Assembly: GCA_029961685.1 (NCBI GenBank)
Contig: JARWKL010000007.1
Location: 25,925,013-25,989,012, forward strand
Origin: Aristolochia californica
Taxonomy: Eukaryota; Streptophyta; Magnoliopsida; Piperales; Aristolochiaceae
DNA: 64,000 bases
Direction: 5' to 3'
Shown here: positions 1 through 11,602 of the stretch, one piece after another
Layout of the letters: the number at the start of each line of letters is the position of its first letter
Numbering within the stretch: position 1 is the first letter of the stretch
Position numbers and translations under genes: made by a program
Notes under the pieces: generated by a model
Databases searched by the model: none
What the model was told of the DNA's origin: nothing
What the model saw: the letters and a program-made list of their open reading frames with translations, nothing else

Positions 1-116
1 TGCATCTTTGACATGTTTCAAACACGCATATCCATTTTTAAAACATGTGTGGATGAAATCTCCTTCTTGCAAAATTCCAAGCTATTAGTGTTAAACTAGT
101 GGAATTTCCAAAAATT
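1..116 (+). repeat. Partial monomer, C-type tail
   Basis: The window opens inside a monomer. The bases cttgcaaaattccaagctat and the gtgtggatgaaatct motif are the end of a C-type tail, which normally precedes an A monomer, and an A monomer does follow at 117. Confidence 0.85.
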
Positions 117-789
117 GGATAACAAAACTTTTGTGTTCATTTTTGTTGGGTGAATAAATTTGCTTTATTTATATTTTTTATAGTTTTAAATTTTTTCCAT
201 ACATTAACTATAAAATTTTCCTTTTGTTGTAAGCTTTTTGCCTAGTTTGTTTTCGGGATGAAGGGAGAGCAAAAAGTCAAAGTTTTGATTTAAGAAAAAA
301 GTGTACATCTAAAATGGAAAAGGACAATGCACAATTGTAGGGAGAGATAATTCCAAAGAGTGTTTTTAATTTTTAGGGATTGTAAGTTCTTTTTAGTTTT
401 TATATCAGCGGTTTTCCAATCGTCGGGAAAAATTGGTGGCAGAGGATTTTTAACTGAGTGCTGAATTGCATTCAATAAGTCATTTCATTAAAAAATATAG
501 CCAGTTACGTATGATAAATCACTTTACAATCATCTATGATTGTTAGATCAAATTTTTCAAAATGGGCAAAATATTGACTTGTTAGACTCGGGTAAATATC
601 CCACAGCATGTTCACTTGAGAATTTAATGAGCGTTTGTTATTCTATTTAAAAGCTTTGGATGCATAGGTCATTTAAATCTTTAACATGTTTCTGGCATGT
701 ATATCCATTTTTAAAACATGTGTAGAAAAAATCTCCTTCACGTAAAATTCCAAGATATTTGTTTTGGATTAGTGGAATTTTCCAAAATT
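117..789 (+). repeat. A monomer with B-type end (A to B switch)
   Basis: The head, middle and most of the tail are A type: gtaagctttttgcc, aattggtggcagagg and gttagatcaaattttt. The last ~100 bp carry the B-type markers tttctggcatg and aagatatttgttttgga, so the next monomer is C and B is skipped. The switch lies between about 600 and 690. The same A-tail to B-end switch recurs near 19590 and 63620. Confidence 0.8.
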
Positions 790-1463
790 GGATAACAAAA
801 CTTTTGTCTTCTTTTGTGGTGTGTGAATAAATTTTCTTCTTTTAATTTTTTTTTTTTTTAAACTTTTTCCATACATCAACTATGAAATTTTCATTTTGCT
901 GTGATCTATTTGCCTTTTTTGTTTACGGGATGAAGGGAGAGCGAAAAACTCGAAGATTTGATTTAAGAAAAATGTGTACATCTAAAACGGAAATGCAAAA
1001 TGCACATATGTAGAGAGAGATAATTCCAAAGAGTGTCTGTAATTTTTGGGGATTGTAAGCACCTTTTCATTTTTATACCTCATGTTTTGCAATCGTCGGG
1101 AAAAATGGGTTGCGGAGGATTTTTAACTGAGTGTTGAACTGCAATCGATAAGTCATTTCATACAAAAATATAGCCCGTTACACATGATAAATCACATTAC
1201 AATCATCTATGATTAATTATGTCAGCTTTTTGCAAATGGGCAAAATAATGGCATGTTTGACTCGGGTATATATCCCAGCGCAAGTTGACTTTAGAATTTA
1301 ACGAGCATTTGTTATTATCCTTAAAAGCTTTGCATCCATACCTCATTTGCTTCTTTAACATGTTTCAAACACGCATATCCATTTTTAAAACATGTGTGGA
1401 TAAAATCTCTTTCTTGCAAAATTCCAAGCTATTAGGGTTAAACTAGTGGAATTTCCCAAAATT
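790..1463 (+). repeat. C monomer
   Basis: This is a complete C-type unit: head gtgtgaataaattttcttct, aaaacggaaatg, aatgggttgcggagg and tail gattaattatgtcagc. A tail variant reads gcaagttgactttag. It leads into an A head. Confidence 0.85.
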
Positions 1464-2135
1464 TGATAACAAAACTTTTGTGTTCATTTGTGTTGGGTGA
1501 ATAAATTTTCTTTATTTATATTTGTTATTTTTTTAAATTTTTTCCCTACATTAACTATAAAATTTTCCTTTTGTTGTAAGCTTTTCGCCTTGTTTGTTGT
1601 CGGGATGAAGGGAGAACGAAAAGTCAAAGTTTTGATTTAAGAAAAATGTGTACATCTAAAACGGAAATGCACAATGCACTTATGTAGAGAGAGATAATTC
1701 CAAAGAGTGCCTGTCATTTTTAGGGATTGTAAGCACCTTTTCTTTTTTATATCTCAGGTTTTGCAATTGTCGGGAAAAATGGGTTGCGGGGGATTTTTAA
1801 CCGAGTTGAATTGCAATCCATAAGTCATTTCATACAAAAATATAGCCCGTTACACATGATAAATCACATTACAATCATCTATGATTAATTATGTCAGCTT
1901 TTTGCAAATGGGCAAAATAATGGCATGTTTGACTCGGGTAAATATCCCACCGCAAGTTCACTTGAGAATTTAATGTGCGTTTGTTATACTCTTTAAAAGC
2001 TTTGCATCCATAGCTCATTTGCATCATTAACTTGTTTCAAACATGCATATGCATTTTTAAAACATGTGTGGATGAAATCTCTTTCTTGCAAAATTCCAAG
2101 CTATTAGGGTTAAACTAGTGGAATTTCCCAAAATT
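1464..2135 (+). repeat. A to C hybrid monomer
   Basis: The head is A type (gttgggtgaataaatt, ttgtaagcttttcgcc, cgaaaagtcaaag). From about 1640 the unit is C type (aaaaatgtgtacatc, aaaacggaaatg, aatgggttgcggggg, gattaattatgtcagc). The switch lies between roughly 1620 and 1646 and keeps the register, as expected from homeologous exchange. An A monomer follows. Confidence 0.82.
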
Positions 2136-2357
2136 GGATAACAAAACTTTTGTTTTCATTTGTGTTGGGTGAATAAATTTTATTTATTTATATTTGTTAT
2201 TGTTAGAAATTTTTTCCATACATCAACTATAAAATTTTCATTTTGGTTGTAAGCTTTTTGCCTTGTTTGTTTTCAGGATCAAGGGAGAGCGAAAAGTCAA
2301 AGTTTTGATTTAAGAAAAAAGTGTACATCTAAAATGGAAAAGCACAATGCACAATTG

Positions 2358-2362
2358 TAGTT
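2358..2362 (+). other. Deletion junction (~55 bp lost)
   Basis: After caattgtag the sequence jumps straight to tttttatatct, losing the agagataattccaaagag to aagctcttttt block present in every other A copy. Both ends of the lost piece carry tag, so a 3 bp microhomology marks the join. Confidence 0.8.
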
Positions 2363-3170
2363 TTTATATCTTAGGTTTCGCAATCGTCTGGAAAAATTGG
2401 TGGCAGAGGATTTTTAACTGTGTGTTGAATTGCAATCCATAAGTTATTTCATACAAAAATAAAGCCCGTTAAGCATGATAAATCACTTTACAATCATCTA
2501 TAATTGTTAGATAAAATTTTCGAAAATGGGCAAAATAATGACTTGTTAGACTCGGGTAAATATCCCACCGCACGTTCACTTGAGAATTTAATGAGCGTTT
2601 CTTATTCTCATTAAAAGCTTTGGATCCAAAGGTCATTTGACTCTTTAACATGTTTCAAGCATGCACATCCATTTTGAAAACATGTGTAGAAAAAAATCTT
2701 TCATGTAAAATTCCAAGCTTCATCGGGTTGGACTTATGGAATTTCCCAAACTGGGATTACAAAACTTTTGTGTGCATTTGTGGTGTGTGAATAGATATTT
2801 TTTATTATCATTAATTATTATTTTAAATATTTTCCACACATCAACTATAAAATTTTTATTTTGTTGTGATCCCTTTTGTCTTTTTTGTTTACGGGAAGAA
2901 GGGGGACCGAAAACTCAAAGTTCTGATTTAAGAAAAAAGTGTACATCTAAAATGGAAATGCACAATGCACAATGCACAAATGTAGAGAGAGATATTTCCA
3001 AAGAGCGTCTGTAAGTTTTAGGGATCGTATGCACTTTTTCGTTTTTATATCTAAGGTTTTGCAATCGTCGGGAAACGGGGGAGGCAGGCGATTTTTAACT
3101 GAGTGTTGACTTCAAATCCATAAGTCATTTCTTACAAAAATATAGCCCGTACGCATGACAAATCACTTTA

Positions 3171-3186
3171 CAATCATCTATGATTG
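3171..3186. repeat. Perfect 16 bp dyad, exemplar of an element in each monomer
   Basis: The sequence caatcatctatgattg is an inverted repeat with two 7 bp arms around ct. It is present in nearly every A and B monomer; C monomers keep the inner 14 bp (aatcatctatgatt). It lies in the second half of the monomer, just after the gttacgcatga block. Possible roles (protein site, hairpin or cruciform) are only inference. Confidence 0.7.
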
Positions 3187-3661
3187 TTAGCTCAACTTTT
3201 TGAATATGGGGAAAATAATGGCTTGTTTGACTCAGCCAAATATCCCACCGCACGTTCACTTGAGAATTTAATGAGCGTTTCTTATTCTCTTTAAAACCTT
3301 TGGATCCATCGGTCATTTGAATCTTTAACATGTTTCTGGCATGCAAATCCACTTTTAAAACATGTGTAGAAAAAATCTCCTTCATGTAAAATTCAAGGAT
3401 AGTAGTTTTGGACTAGTGAAATTTCCCAAACTTGGATAATAAAACTTTTGTGTTCATTTGTGGTGTGTGAATAAATTTTCTTCCTTTACTTTTTTTATTG
3501 TTTTAAACTTTGTCCGTACATCAACTATGAAATTTTCATTTTGCTGTGATCTATTGGCCTTTTTTGTTTACGGGATGAATGGAGAGGGAAAAACTCAACG
3601 TTTTGATTTAAGAAAAATGTGTACATCTAAATGGAAATGCACAATGCACATATGTAGAGAG

Positions 3662-5026
3662 AGATAATTCCAAAGAGTGTTTGTAATTTTTAGGGATTGT
3701 AAGCACCTTTTCGTTTTTATATCTCAGGTTTTGCAATCGTCGGGAAAAATGGGTTGCGGGGGATTTTTAACTGAGTGTTGAATTGCAATCCATAAGTCAT
3801 TTCAAACGAAAATATAGCCTGTTATGCATGATAAATCACATTACAATCATCTATGATTATTTATGTCAGCATTTTGCAAATGGGCAAAATAATGGCATGT
3901 TTGACTTGGAAAAAAATCCCACCGCAAGTTCACTTGAGAATTTAATGTGCATTTTTTATACTCTTTAAAAGCTTTGCATCCATAGCTCATTTGCATCTTT
4001 AACATGTTTCACACATGCATATCCATTTTTAAAACATGTGTGGATGAAATCTCTTTCTTGCAAAATTCCAAGCAATTAGAGTTAAACTAGTGGAATTTCC
4101 CAAAATTGGATAACAAAACTTTTGTGTTCATCTTTGTAGGGTGAATAAATTTTCTTTATTTATATTTGTTATTGTTTTCAATGTTTCCATACATCAACTA
4201 TAAGATTTTCATTTTTGTTGTAAGCTTTTTGCCTTGTTTGTTTTCGGGATGAAGGGATAGCGAAAAGTCAAAGTTTTGATTTAAGAAAAAAGTGTACATC
4301 TAAAATGGAGAGCACAATGCACAATAGTAGGGACAGATAATTCCAAAGAGTGTTTGTAATTTTTAGGGATTGTAAGCACCTTTTCGTTTTTATATCTCAG
4401 GTTTTGCAATCGTCGGGAAAAATGGGTTGCGGGGGATTTTTAACTGAGTGTTGAATTGCAATCCATAAGTCATTTCAAACGAAAATATAGCCTGTTATGC
4501 ATGATAAATCACATTACAATCATCTATGATTATTTATGTCAGCATTTTGCAAATGGGCAAAATAATGGCATGTTTGACTTGGAAAAAAATCCCACCGCAA
4601 GTTCACTTGAGAATTTAATGTGCATTTTTTATACTCTTTAAAAGCTTTGCATCCATAGCTCATTTGCATCTTTAACATGTTTCACACATGCATATCCATT
4701 TTTAAAACATGTGTGGATGAAATCTCTTTCTTGCAAAATTCCAAGCAATTAGAGTTAAACTAGTGGAATTTCCCAAAATTGGATAACAAAACTTTTGTGT
4801 TCATCTTTGTAGGGTGAATAAATTTTCTTTATTTATATTTGTTATTGTTTTCAATGTTTCCATACATCAACTATAAGATTTTCATTTTTGTTGTAAGCTT
4901 TTTGCCTTGTTTGTTTTCGGGATGAAGGGATAGCGAAAAGTCAAAGTTTTGATTTAAGAAAAAAGTGTACATCTAAAATGGAGAGCACAATGCACAATAG
5001 TAGGGACAGATAATTCCAAAGAGTGT
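3662..5026 (+). repeat. Perfect tandem duplication, 673 bp offset
   Basis: Positions 3662-4353 and 4335-5026 read the same base for base (692 bp at an offset of 673). They share private variants found nowhere else I looked, such as ttgacttggaaaaaaatccc, gcaattagagttaaac, tcatctttgtaggg and aatggagagcac. Neighbouring monomers differ from each other at many sites, so this is the youngest duplication in the window, or an assembly stutter. Confidence 0.93.
4108..4780 (+). repeat. A to C hybrid monomer (first product of the duplication)
   Basis: The A-type head (gtagggtgaataaatt, ttgtaagctttttgcc, aatggagagcac) switches near 4375 to the C-type middle and tail (gtaagcacctttt, aatgggttgcggggg). This hybrid is the mechanical consequence of the 673 bp tandem duplication spanning it. 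Confidence 0.88.
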
Positions 5027-6783
5027 CTGTAATTTTTAGGGATTGTAAGCTCTTTTTAGTATTTATATTTCAGGTTTTGCAATCGTCGGGAAAAATATGT
5101 GGGAGAGGATTTTTAACTGAGTGTTGAATTGCAATCCATAAGTCATTTCATACAAAAATATAGCCCGTTATGCATGATAAATCACATTAAAGTCATCTAT
5201 GATTGTTAGCTCAAATTTTGGAAAATGGGTAAAATAATGACTTGTAAGAATCGGGTAAATATCCCACCGCACATTCACTTGAGAATTTAATGAGCTTTCA
5301 TTATTCTATTTAAAAGTTTTGGATCCATAGGTCATTTGAATCTTTAACATGTTTCAAGCATGCATATCCATTTTTAAAACATGTGTAGAAAAAATCTCCT
5401 TCATATAAAATTCCAAGCTTAATAGGGTTGGACTAATGGAATTTCCCAAACTTGGATAACAAAACTTTTGTGTTCATTTGTGGTGTGTGAATATATATAT
5501 TTTTTTTACATAAGTTACTATTTTAAATATTTCCACACATCAACTATAAATTTTTTATTTTGTTGTGATCTTTTTTGCCTTTTTTGTTTACGGGATGAAG
5601 GGGAAACGAAAACTCAAAGTTCTGATTTAAGAAAATAGTGTAGATCTAAAATGGAAATGCACAATGCACAAATGTAGAGAGAGCTATTTACAAAGAGTGT
5701 TTGTATGTTTTAGGGATGGTATGCACTTTTTCGTTTTTATATCAAAGGTTTTGCAATGGTTGGGAAACGGGGGAGGCGGGCGTTTTTTAACTGAGTATCG
5801 ACTGCAAATCCATAAGTCATTTCTTACAAAAAGATAGCCTGTTACGCATGACAAATCACTTTACAATCATCTATGATTGTTAGCTCAACTTTTTGAACAT
5901 GGGAAAAATAATGGCTTGTTTGACTCGGGCAAATATCCCACCGCACGTTCACTTGAGAATTTAATGAGCGTTTGTTATTCTCTTTAAAAGCTTTGGATCC
6001 ATAGGTCATTTTAATCTTTAACATGTTTCTGGCATGCATATCCATTTTTAAAACATGTGTAGAAAAAATCTCCTTCATGTAAAATTCCAAGATATTAGTT
6101 TTGGACTAGTGGAATTTCCCAAACTTGGATAACAAAACTTTTGTGTTCATTTGTGGTGTGTGAATAAATTTTCTTCATTTACTTTTTTTTATCGTTTTAA
6201 AATTTTTCGTACATCAACCATGAAATTTTCATTTTGTTGTGATCTATTTGCCTTTTTTTGTTTACGGGATGAAGGGAGAACTAAAAACTCAAAGTGTACA
6301 TCTAAAACGGAAACGCACAATGCACATAAGTAGAGAGAGATAATTCCAAAGAGTGTCTGTAATTTTTAGGGATTGTAAGCACCTTTTCGTTTTTATATCT
6401 CAGGTTTTGCAATCGTCAGGAAAAATGGGTTGCGGGGGACTTTTAACTGAGTGTTGAATTGCAATCCATAAGTCATTCCAAACAAAAATATAGCCCGTTA
6501 CGCATGATAAATCATATTACAATCATCTATGATTAATTATATCAGCTTTTTGCAAATGGGCAAAATAATGGCATGTTTGACTCGGGTAAATATCCCACCG
6601 CAAGTTCACTTGAGAATTTAATGTGCGTTTTTTATACTCTTTAAAAGTTTTGCATCGATAGCTCATTTGCATCTTTAACATGTTTCAAACATGCATATCC
6701 ATTTTTAAAACATGTGTGGATGAAATCTCTTTCTTGCAAAATTCCAAGCTTTTAGGGTTAAACTAGTGGAATTTCCCAAAATT
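4781..6783 (+). repeat. A-B-C trimer, C copy with ~17 bp deletion
   Basis: A starts at 4781, B at 5454 and C at 6127. The C copy is 657 bp because the ttttgatttaagaaaaat block is missing at about 6291-6296, joining ctcaaagt to gtacatc. The B copy shows private bases such as gtgtagatctaaaatgg. Confidence 0.88.
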
Positions 6784-7457
6784 GGATAACAAAACTTTTG
6801 TGTTCATTTGTGTTGGGTGAATAAATTTTCTTTATTTATATTTGTTATTGTTATAAATTTTTTCCATACATCAACTATAAAATTTTCATTTTTGTTGTAA
6901 GCTTTTTGCCTTGTTTTTTTTCGGGATGAAGGGAGAGCGAAAACTCAAAGTTCTGATTTAAGAAAAAAGTGTACATCTAAAATGGAAATGCACAATGCAC
7001 AAATGGAGAGAGAGCAATTTTCAAAGAGTGTCTGTATGTTTTAGCGATCGTATGCACTTTTTCATTTTTATATCTAATGTTTTGCAATCGTCGGGAAACG
7101 GGGGAGGCGGGGGATTTTTAACTGAGAGTTGACTTCAAATCCATAAGTCATTTCTTATAAAAATATAGCCCGTTACGTATGACAAATCACTTTACAATCA
7201 CCGATGATTGCTAGCTCAACTTTTTGAATATGGGCAAAATAATGGCTTGTTTGACTCGGGCAAATATCCCACCGCACGTTCACTTGAGAATTTAATGAGC
7301 GTTTGTTATTCTCTTTAAAAGCTTTGGATCCATAGGTCATTTCAATCTTTAACATGTTTCTGGCATGCATATCCATTTTTAAAACATGTGTAGAAAAAAT
7401 CTCCTTCATGTAAAATTCCATGATATTAGTTTTGGACTAGTGGAATTTCCCAAACTT
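6784..7457 (+). repeat. A to B hybrid monomer
   Basis: The A head (gttgggtgaataaatt, ttgtaagctttttgcc) changes near 6940 to B sequence (gaaaactcaaagttctg, gatcgtatgcac, aacgggggaggcggg, gttgacttcaaatcc). The B tail then leads correctly to C. A separate B is missing, so one exchange replaced A plus B by a single hybrid. Confidence 0.83.
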
Positions 7458-8231
7458 GGATAACGAAACTTTAATGTTCATTTGTGGTTTGTGAATAAAT
7501 TTCTTTCGGTTACTTTTTTTTTTTGGTTTAAACTTTTTCCGTACATCAACTATGAAATTTTTATTTTGTTGTGATCTATTTGCCTTTTTTGTTTACGGGA
7601 TGAAGGGAGAGCGAAAAACTCGAAGTTTTGATTTAAGAAAAATGTGCGCATCTAAAACGGAAATGCACAATGCCAATATGTAGAGAGAGAAAATTCCAAA
7701 GAGTGTCCCTAATTTTAAGGGATTGTAAGCAACTTTTCGTTTTTATATCTCAGGTTTTGCAATCGTCGGGAAAAATGGGTTGCGGAGGATTTTTAACTCA
7801 GTGTTGAATTGCAATCCATAAGTCATTTCATACAAAAATATAGCCTCTTACGCATGATAAATCACATTACAATCATCTATGATTAATTATGTCAGATTTT
7901 TGCAAATGGGCAAAATAATGGCATGTTTGACTCGGGTAAATATGCCACCGCATGATAAATCACATTACAATCATCTATGATTAATTATGTCATCTTTTTG
8001 CGAATGGGCAAAATAATGGAATGTTTGACTCGGGTAAATATCCCACTGCAAGTTCACTAGAAAATTTAATAAGCGTTTGTTATTCTCTTTAAAAGCTTTG
8101 CATCCATAGCTCATTTGCATCTTTAACATGTTTCAAACATGCATATCCATTTTTAACACATGTGTGGATGAAATCTCTTTCTTGCAAAATTCCAAGCTAT
8201 TAGGGTTAAACTAGTGGGATTTCCTAAAATT
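7458..8231 (+). repeat. C monomer with 98 bp internal duplication
   Basis: The head and middle are C type. The unit is 774 bp long because the tail block from cgcatgataaatcacatt to aaatatgccac is repeated (7851-7948 and 7949-8046). The two copies have since diverged at several bases, for example gtcagattttt versus gtcatcttttt. Confidence 0.87.
7851..8046 (+). repeat. Direct repeat 2 x ~98 bp within a C tail
   Basis: Both copies contain tgataaatcacattacaatc, the dyad core and gactcgggtaaatat. The junction falls at ccaccgca, where cgca occurs both at the block start (cgcatgata) and in the normal sequence ccaccgcaag. Slippage or unequal exchange at cgca explains it. Confidence 0.85.
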
Positions 8232-8906
8232 GGATAACAAAACTTTTGTGTTCATTTGTGGTTGGTGAATAAATTTTCTTTATTTATATTTGTTATTGTT
8301 TTAAATTTTTTCCATACATCATCTATAAAATTTTCATTTTGTTGTAAGGTTTTTGCCTTGTTTGTTTTCGGGATGAAGGGAGAGCGAAAAGTCAAAGTTT
8401 AGATTTAAGAAAAAATTGTACCTCTAAAATGGAAAAGCACAATGCACAATTGTAGGGAGAGATAGTTCCAAAGAGTGTCTGTAATTTTTAGGGATTGTAA
8501 GCTCTTTTTAGTTTTTATATCTCCTGTTTTGCAATCGTCGGGAAAAATTGGTGGCAGAGGATTTTTAACTGAGTGTTGAATTGCAATCCATAAGTCTTTT
8601 CATACAAAAATATAGCCCGTTACGCATGATAAATCTCTTTAAAATCATCTATGATTGTTAGATCAAATTTTTGAAAATGGGAAAAATAATGACTTGTTAG
8701 ACTCGGGTAAATATCCCACCGCACGTTCACTTGAGAATTTAATGAGCATTTTTTATTCACTTTAAAAGCTTTGGATCCATAGGTCATTTGAATCTTGAAC
8801 ATGTTGCAAGCATGCATATCCATTTTTAAAACATATGTAGAAAAAAATCTCCTTCATGTAAAATTCCATGCTTAATAGGGTTGGACTAGTGGAATTTCCC
8901 AAACAT
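8232..8906 (+). repeat. A monomer
   Basis: Type A throughout (gttggtgaataaatt, aattggtggcagagg, gttagatcaaatttttg), ending in cttaatagggttggact as if B were to follow. Within the last 30 bp it changes to agtggaatttccc, and a C head follows. Confidence 0.85.
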
Positions 8907-9579
8907 GGATAACAAAACTTTTGTGTTCCTTTGTGGTGTGTGACTAAATTTTCTTCATTTACTTTTTTTATTGTTTTAAACTTTTTCCGTACATCAACTA
9001 TGAAATTTTCATTTTGCTGTGATATATTTGCCTTTTTTTTTACGGGATGAAGGGAGAGCGAAAAACTCGAAGTTTGATTTAAGAAAAATGTGTACATCTA
9101 AAACGGAAATGCACAATGCACATATGTAGAGAGAGATAATTCCAAAGAGTGCCTGTAATTTTTAGGGATTGTCAGCACCATTTCGTTTTTATATCTCTTG
9201 TTTTGCAATCATCGGGAAAAATGGGTTGCGGAGGATATTTAACTGAGTGTTCAATCGCAATCCATAAGTCATTTCATACAAAAATATAGCCCATTACACA
9301 TGATAAATCACATTACAATCATCTATGATTAATTATGTCAGCTTTTTGCAAATGGGCAAAATAATGGCATGTTTGACTCGAGTAAATATCCCACCGCAAG
9401 TTCACTTGAGGATTTAATGAGCGTTTGTTATTCTCTTTAAAAGCTTTGCATCCATAGCTCATTTGCATCTTTAACATGTTTCAAACACGCATATCCATTT
9501 TTAAAACATGTGTGGATGAAATCTCTTTCTTGCAAAATTCCAAGCTATTCGAGTTAAACTAGTGGAATTTCCCAAAATT
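8907..9579 (+). repeat. C monomer joined directly to an A tail
   Basis: The head gtgtgactaaattttcttc and the tail gattaattatgtcagc are C type. It follows an A tail, so B is absent. The A/C switch is confined to about 8890-8945. Confidence 0.83.
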
Positions 9580-11602
9580 GGATAACAAAACATTTGTGTT
9601 CATTTGTGTTGGGTGAATAAATTTTCTTTATTTATATTTGTTATTGGTTTAAATTTTTTCCATACATCAACAATAAAATTTTCATTTTGTTGTAAGTTTT
9701 TTGCCTTGTTTGTTTCGGGGTGAAGGGAGAGTGAAAAGTCAAAGTTTTGATTTAAGAAAAAAGTGTACATCTAAAATGGAAAAGCACAATGCAAAATTGT
9801 AGGGAGAGATAATTTCAAAGAGTGTCTGTAATTTTTAGTGATTGTAAGCTCTTTGTAGTTTTTATATCTCAGGTTTTGCAATCGTCGGGAAAAATTGGTG
9901 GGAGAGGATTTTTAACTGAGTGCTGAATTGCAATCCATAAGTAATTTCATACAAAAATATAGCCCGTTACGCATGATAAATTACTTTACAATCATCTATG
10001 ATTTTTAGATCTAATTTTTTAAAATGGGAAAAATAATGACTTGTTAGACTTGGGTAAATATCCCACCGCACGTTCACTTGAGAATTTAATGAGCATTTGT
10101 AATTCTCTTTAAAAGCTTTGGATCCATAGGTCGTTTGAATCTTTAACTTGTTTCAAGCATGCATATCCATTTTTAAAACACGTGTAGAAAAAATCTCCTT
10201 CATGTAAAATTCCAAGCTTAAAAGGGTTGGACTAATGGAATTTCCCAAACTTGGATAACAAAAATTTTGTGTTCATTTGTGGTGTGTGAATAGATATTTT
10301 TTATTTACATTAGTTATTATTTGAAATATTTTCCACAAATCAACTATAAAATTTTCATTTTGTTGTGATCTTTTCTGCCTCTTTTGTTTACGGGATGAAG
10401 GGGGAGCGAAAACTCAAAGTTCTGATTTAAGAAAAAAGTGTACATCTAAAATGGAAATGCACAATGCACAAAATGTAGAGAGAGATATTTCCAAAGAGTG
10501 TCTGTATGTTTTAGGGATCGTATGCACTCTTTTGTCTTTATATCTAAGGTTTTGCAATCATCGGGAAACGGGGGAGGCGGGCGATTTTTAACTGAGTGAT
10601 GACTTCAAATCCATCAGTCATTTCTTACAAAAATATAGCCCGTTACGCATGACAAATCACTTTACAATCATCTATGATTGTTAGCTCAACTTTTTAAAAA
10701 TGGGAAAAATAATGGCTTGTTTGACTCAGACAAATATCCCACCGCATGTTCACTTGAGAATTTAATGAGAGTTTGTTATTCTCTTTAAAAGCTTTCGATC
10801 CATAGGTCATTTGAATCTTTAACATGGTGCTGGCAAGCATATCCATTTTTAAAACATGTGTAGAAAAAATCTCCTTCATGTAAAATTCCAAGATATTAGT
10901 TCTGGACTTGTGGAATTTCCCAAACTTGGATAACAAAACTTTTGTGTTCATTTGTGGTGTGTGAATAAATTTTCTTCTTTTACTTTTTTTATTGTTTTAA
11001 ACTTTTTTCGTACAGCAACTATGAAATTTTATTTTTGTTGTGATCTATTTGCCTATTTTGTTTACAGGATGAAGGGAGAGCGAAAAACTTGAAGTTTTGA
11101 TTTAAGAAAATTTTTTACATCTAAAACGGAAATGCACAATGCACATATGTAGAGAGAGATAATTCCGAAGAGTTTCTATAATTTTTAGGGATTGTAAGCG
11201 CCTTTTCGTTTTTATATCTCAGGTTTTGCAATTGTTGGGAAAAATGGGTTGCGGAGGATTTTTAACTAAGTGTTGAATTGCAATCCATAAGTCATTTCAT
11301 ACAAAAATATAGCCCGTTATGCATGATAAATCATATTACAATCAGCTATGATTAATTAAGTCAGCATTTTGCAAATGGGCAAAATAATGGCATGTTTGAC
11401 TCGGGTAAATATCCCACCGCAAGTTCACTTGAGAATTTAATGAGCGTTTGTTATTCTCTTTAAAAGCTTTGCATCCATAGCTCATTTGCATATTTAACAT
11501 GTTTCAAACATGCATATCCATTTTTAAAACATGTGTGGATGAAATCTCTTTCTTGCAAAATTCCAAGCTATTAGGGTTATACTAGTGGAATTTCCTAAAA
11601 TT
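9580..11602 (+). repeat. A-B-C trimer 1 of the regular run
   Basis: A starts at 9580, B at 10253 and C at 10928; total 2,023 bp. This begins the longest regular stretch of the first half (five trimers). The B copy has caaaatgtagagag; the C copy has aaaattttttacatc, a variant of aaaaatgtgtacatc. Confidence 0.92.

Larger units (their letters stand above)
2136..4107 (+). repeat. A-B-C trimer, A copy with 55 bp deletion
   Basis: A starts at 2136, B at 2754 and C at 3434. The A copy is only 618 bp because about 55 bp are missing at 2358-2361. The B copy has three tandem atgcaca units (2958-2978) instead of the usual two. The C copy switches seamlessly into the perfectly duplicated segment that starts at 3662. 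Confidence 0.88.

Noticed and set aside
840..870. Long poly-T stretches as retroelement tails
   Set aside because: The T runs sit at the same place in every monomer head and vary gradually in length; no retroelement sequence adjoins them.
7949..8046. Mobile element target-site duplication
   Set aside because: The 98 bp repeat is tandem with nothing between the copies.
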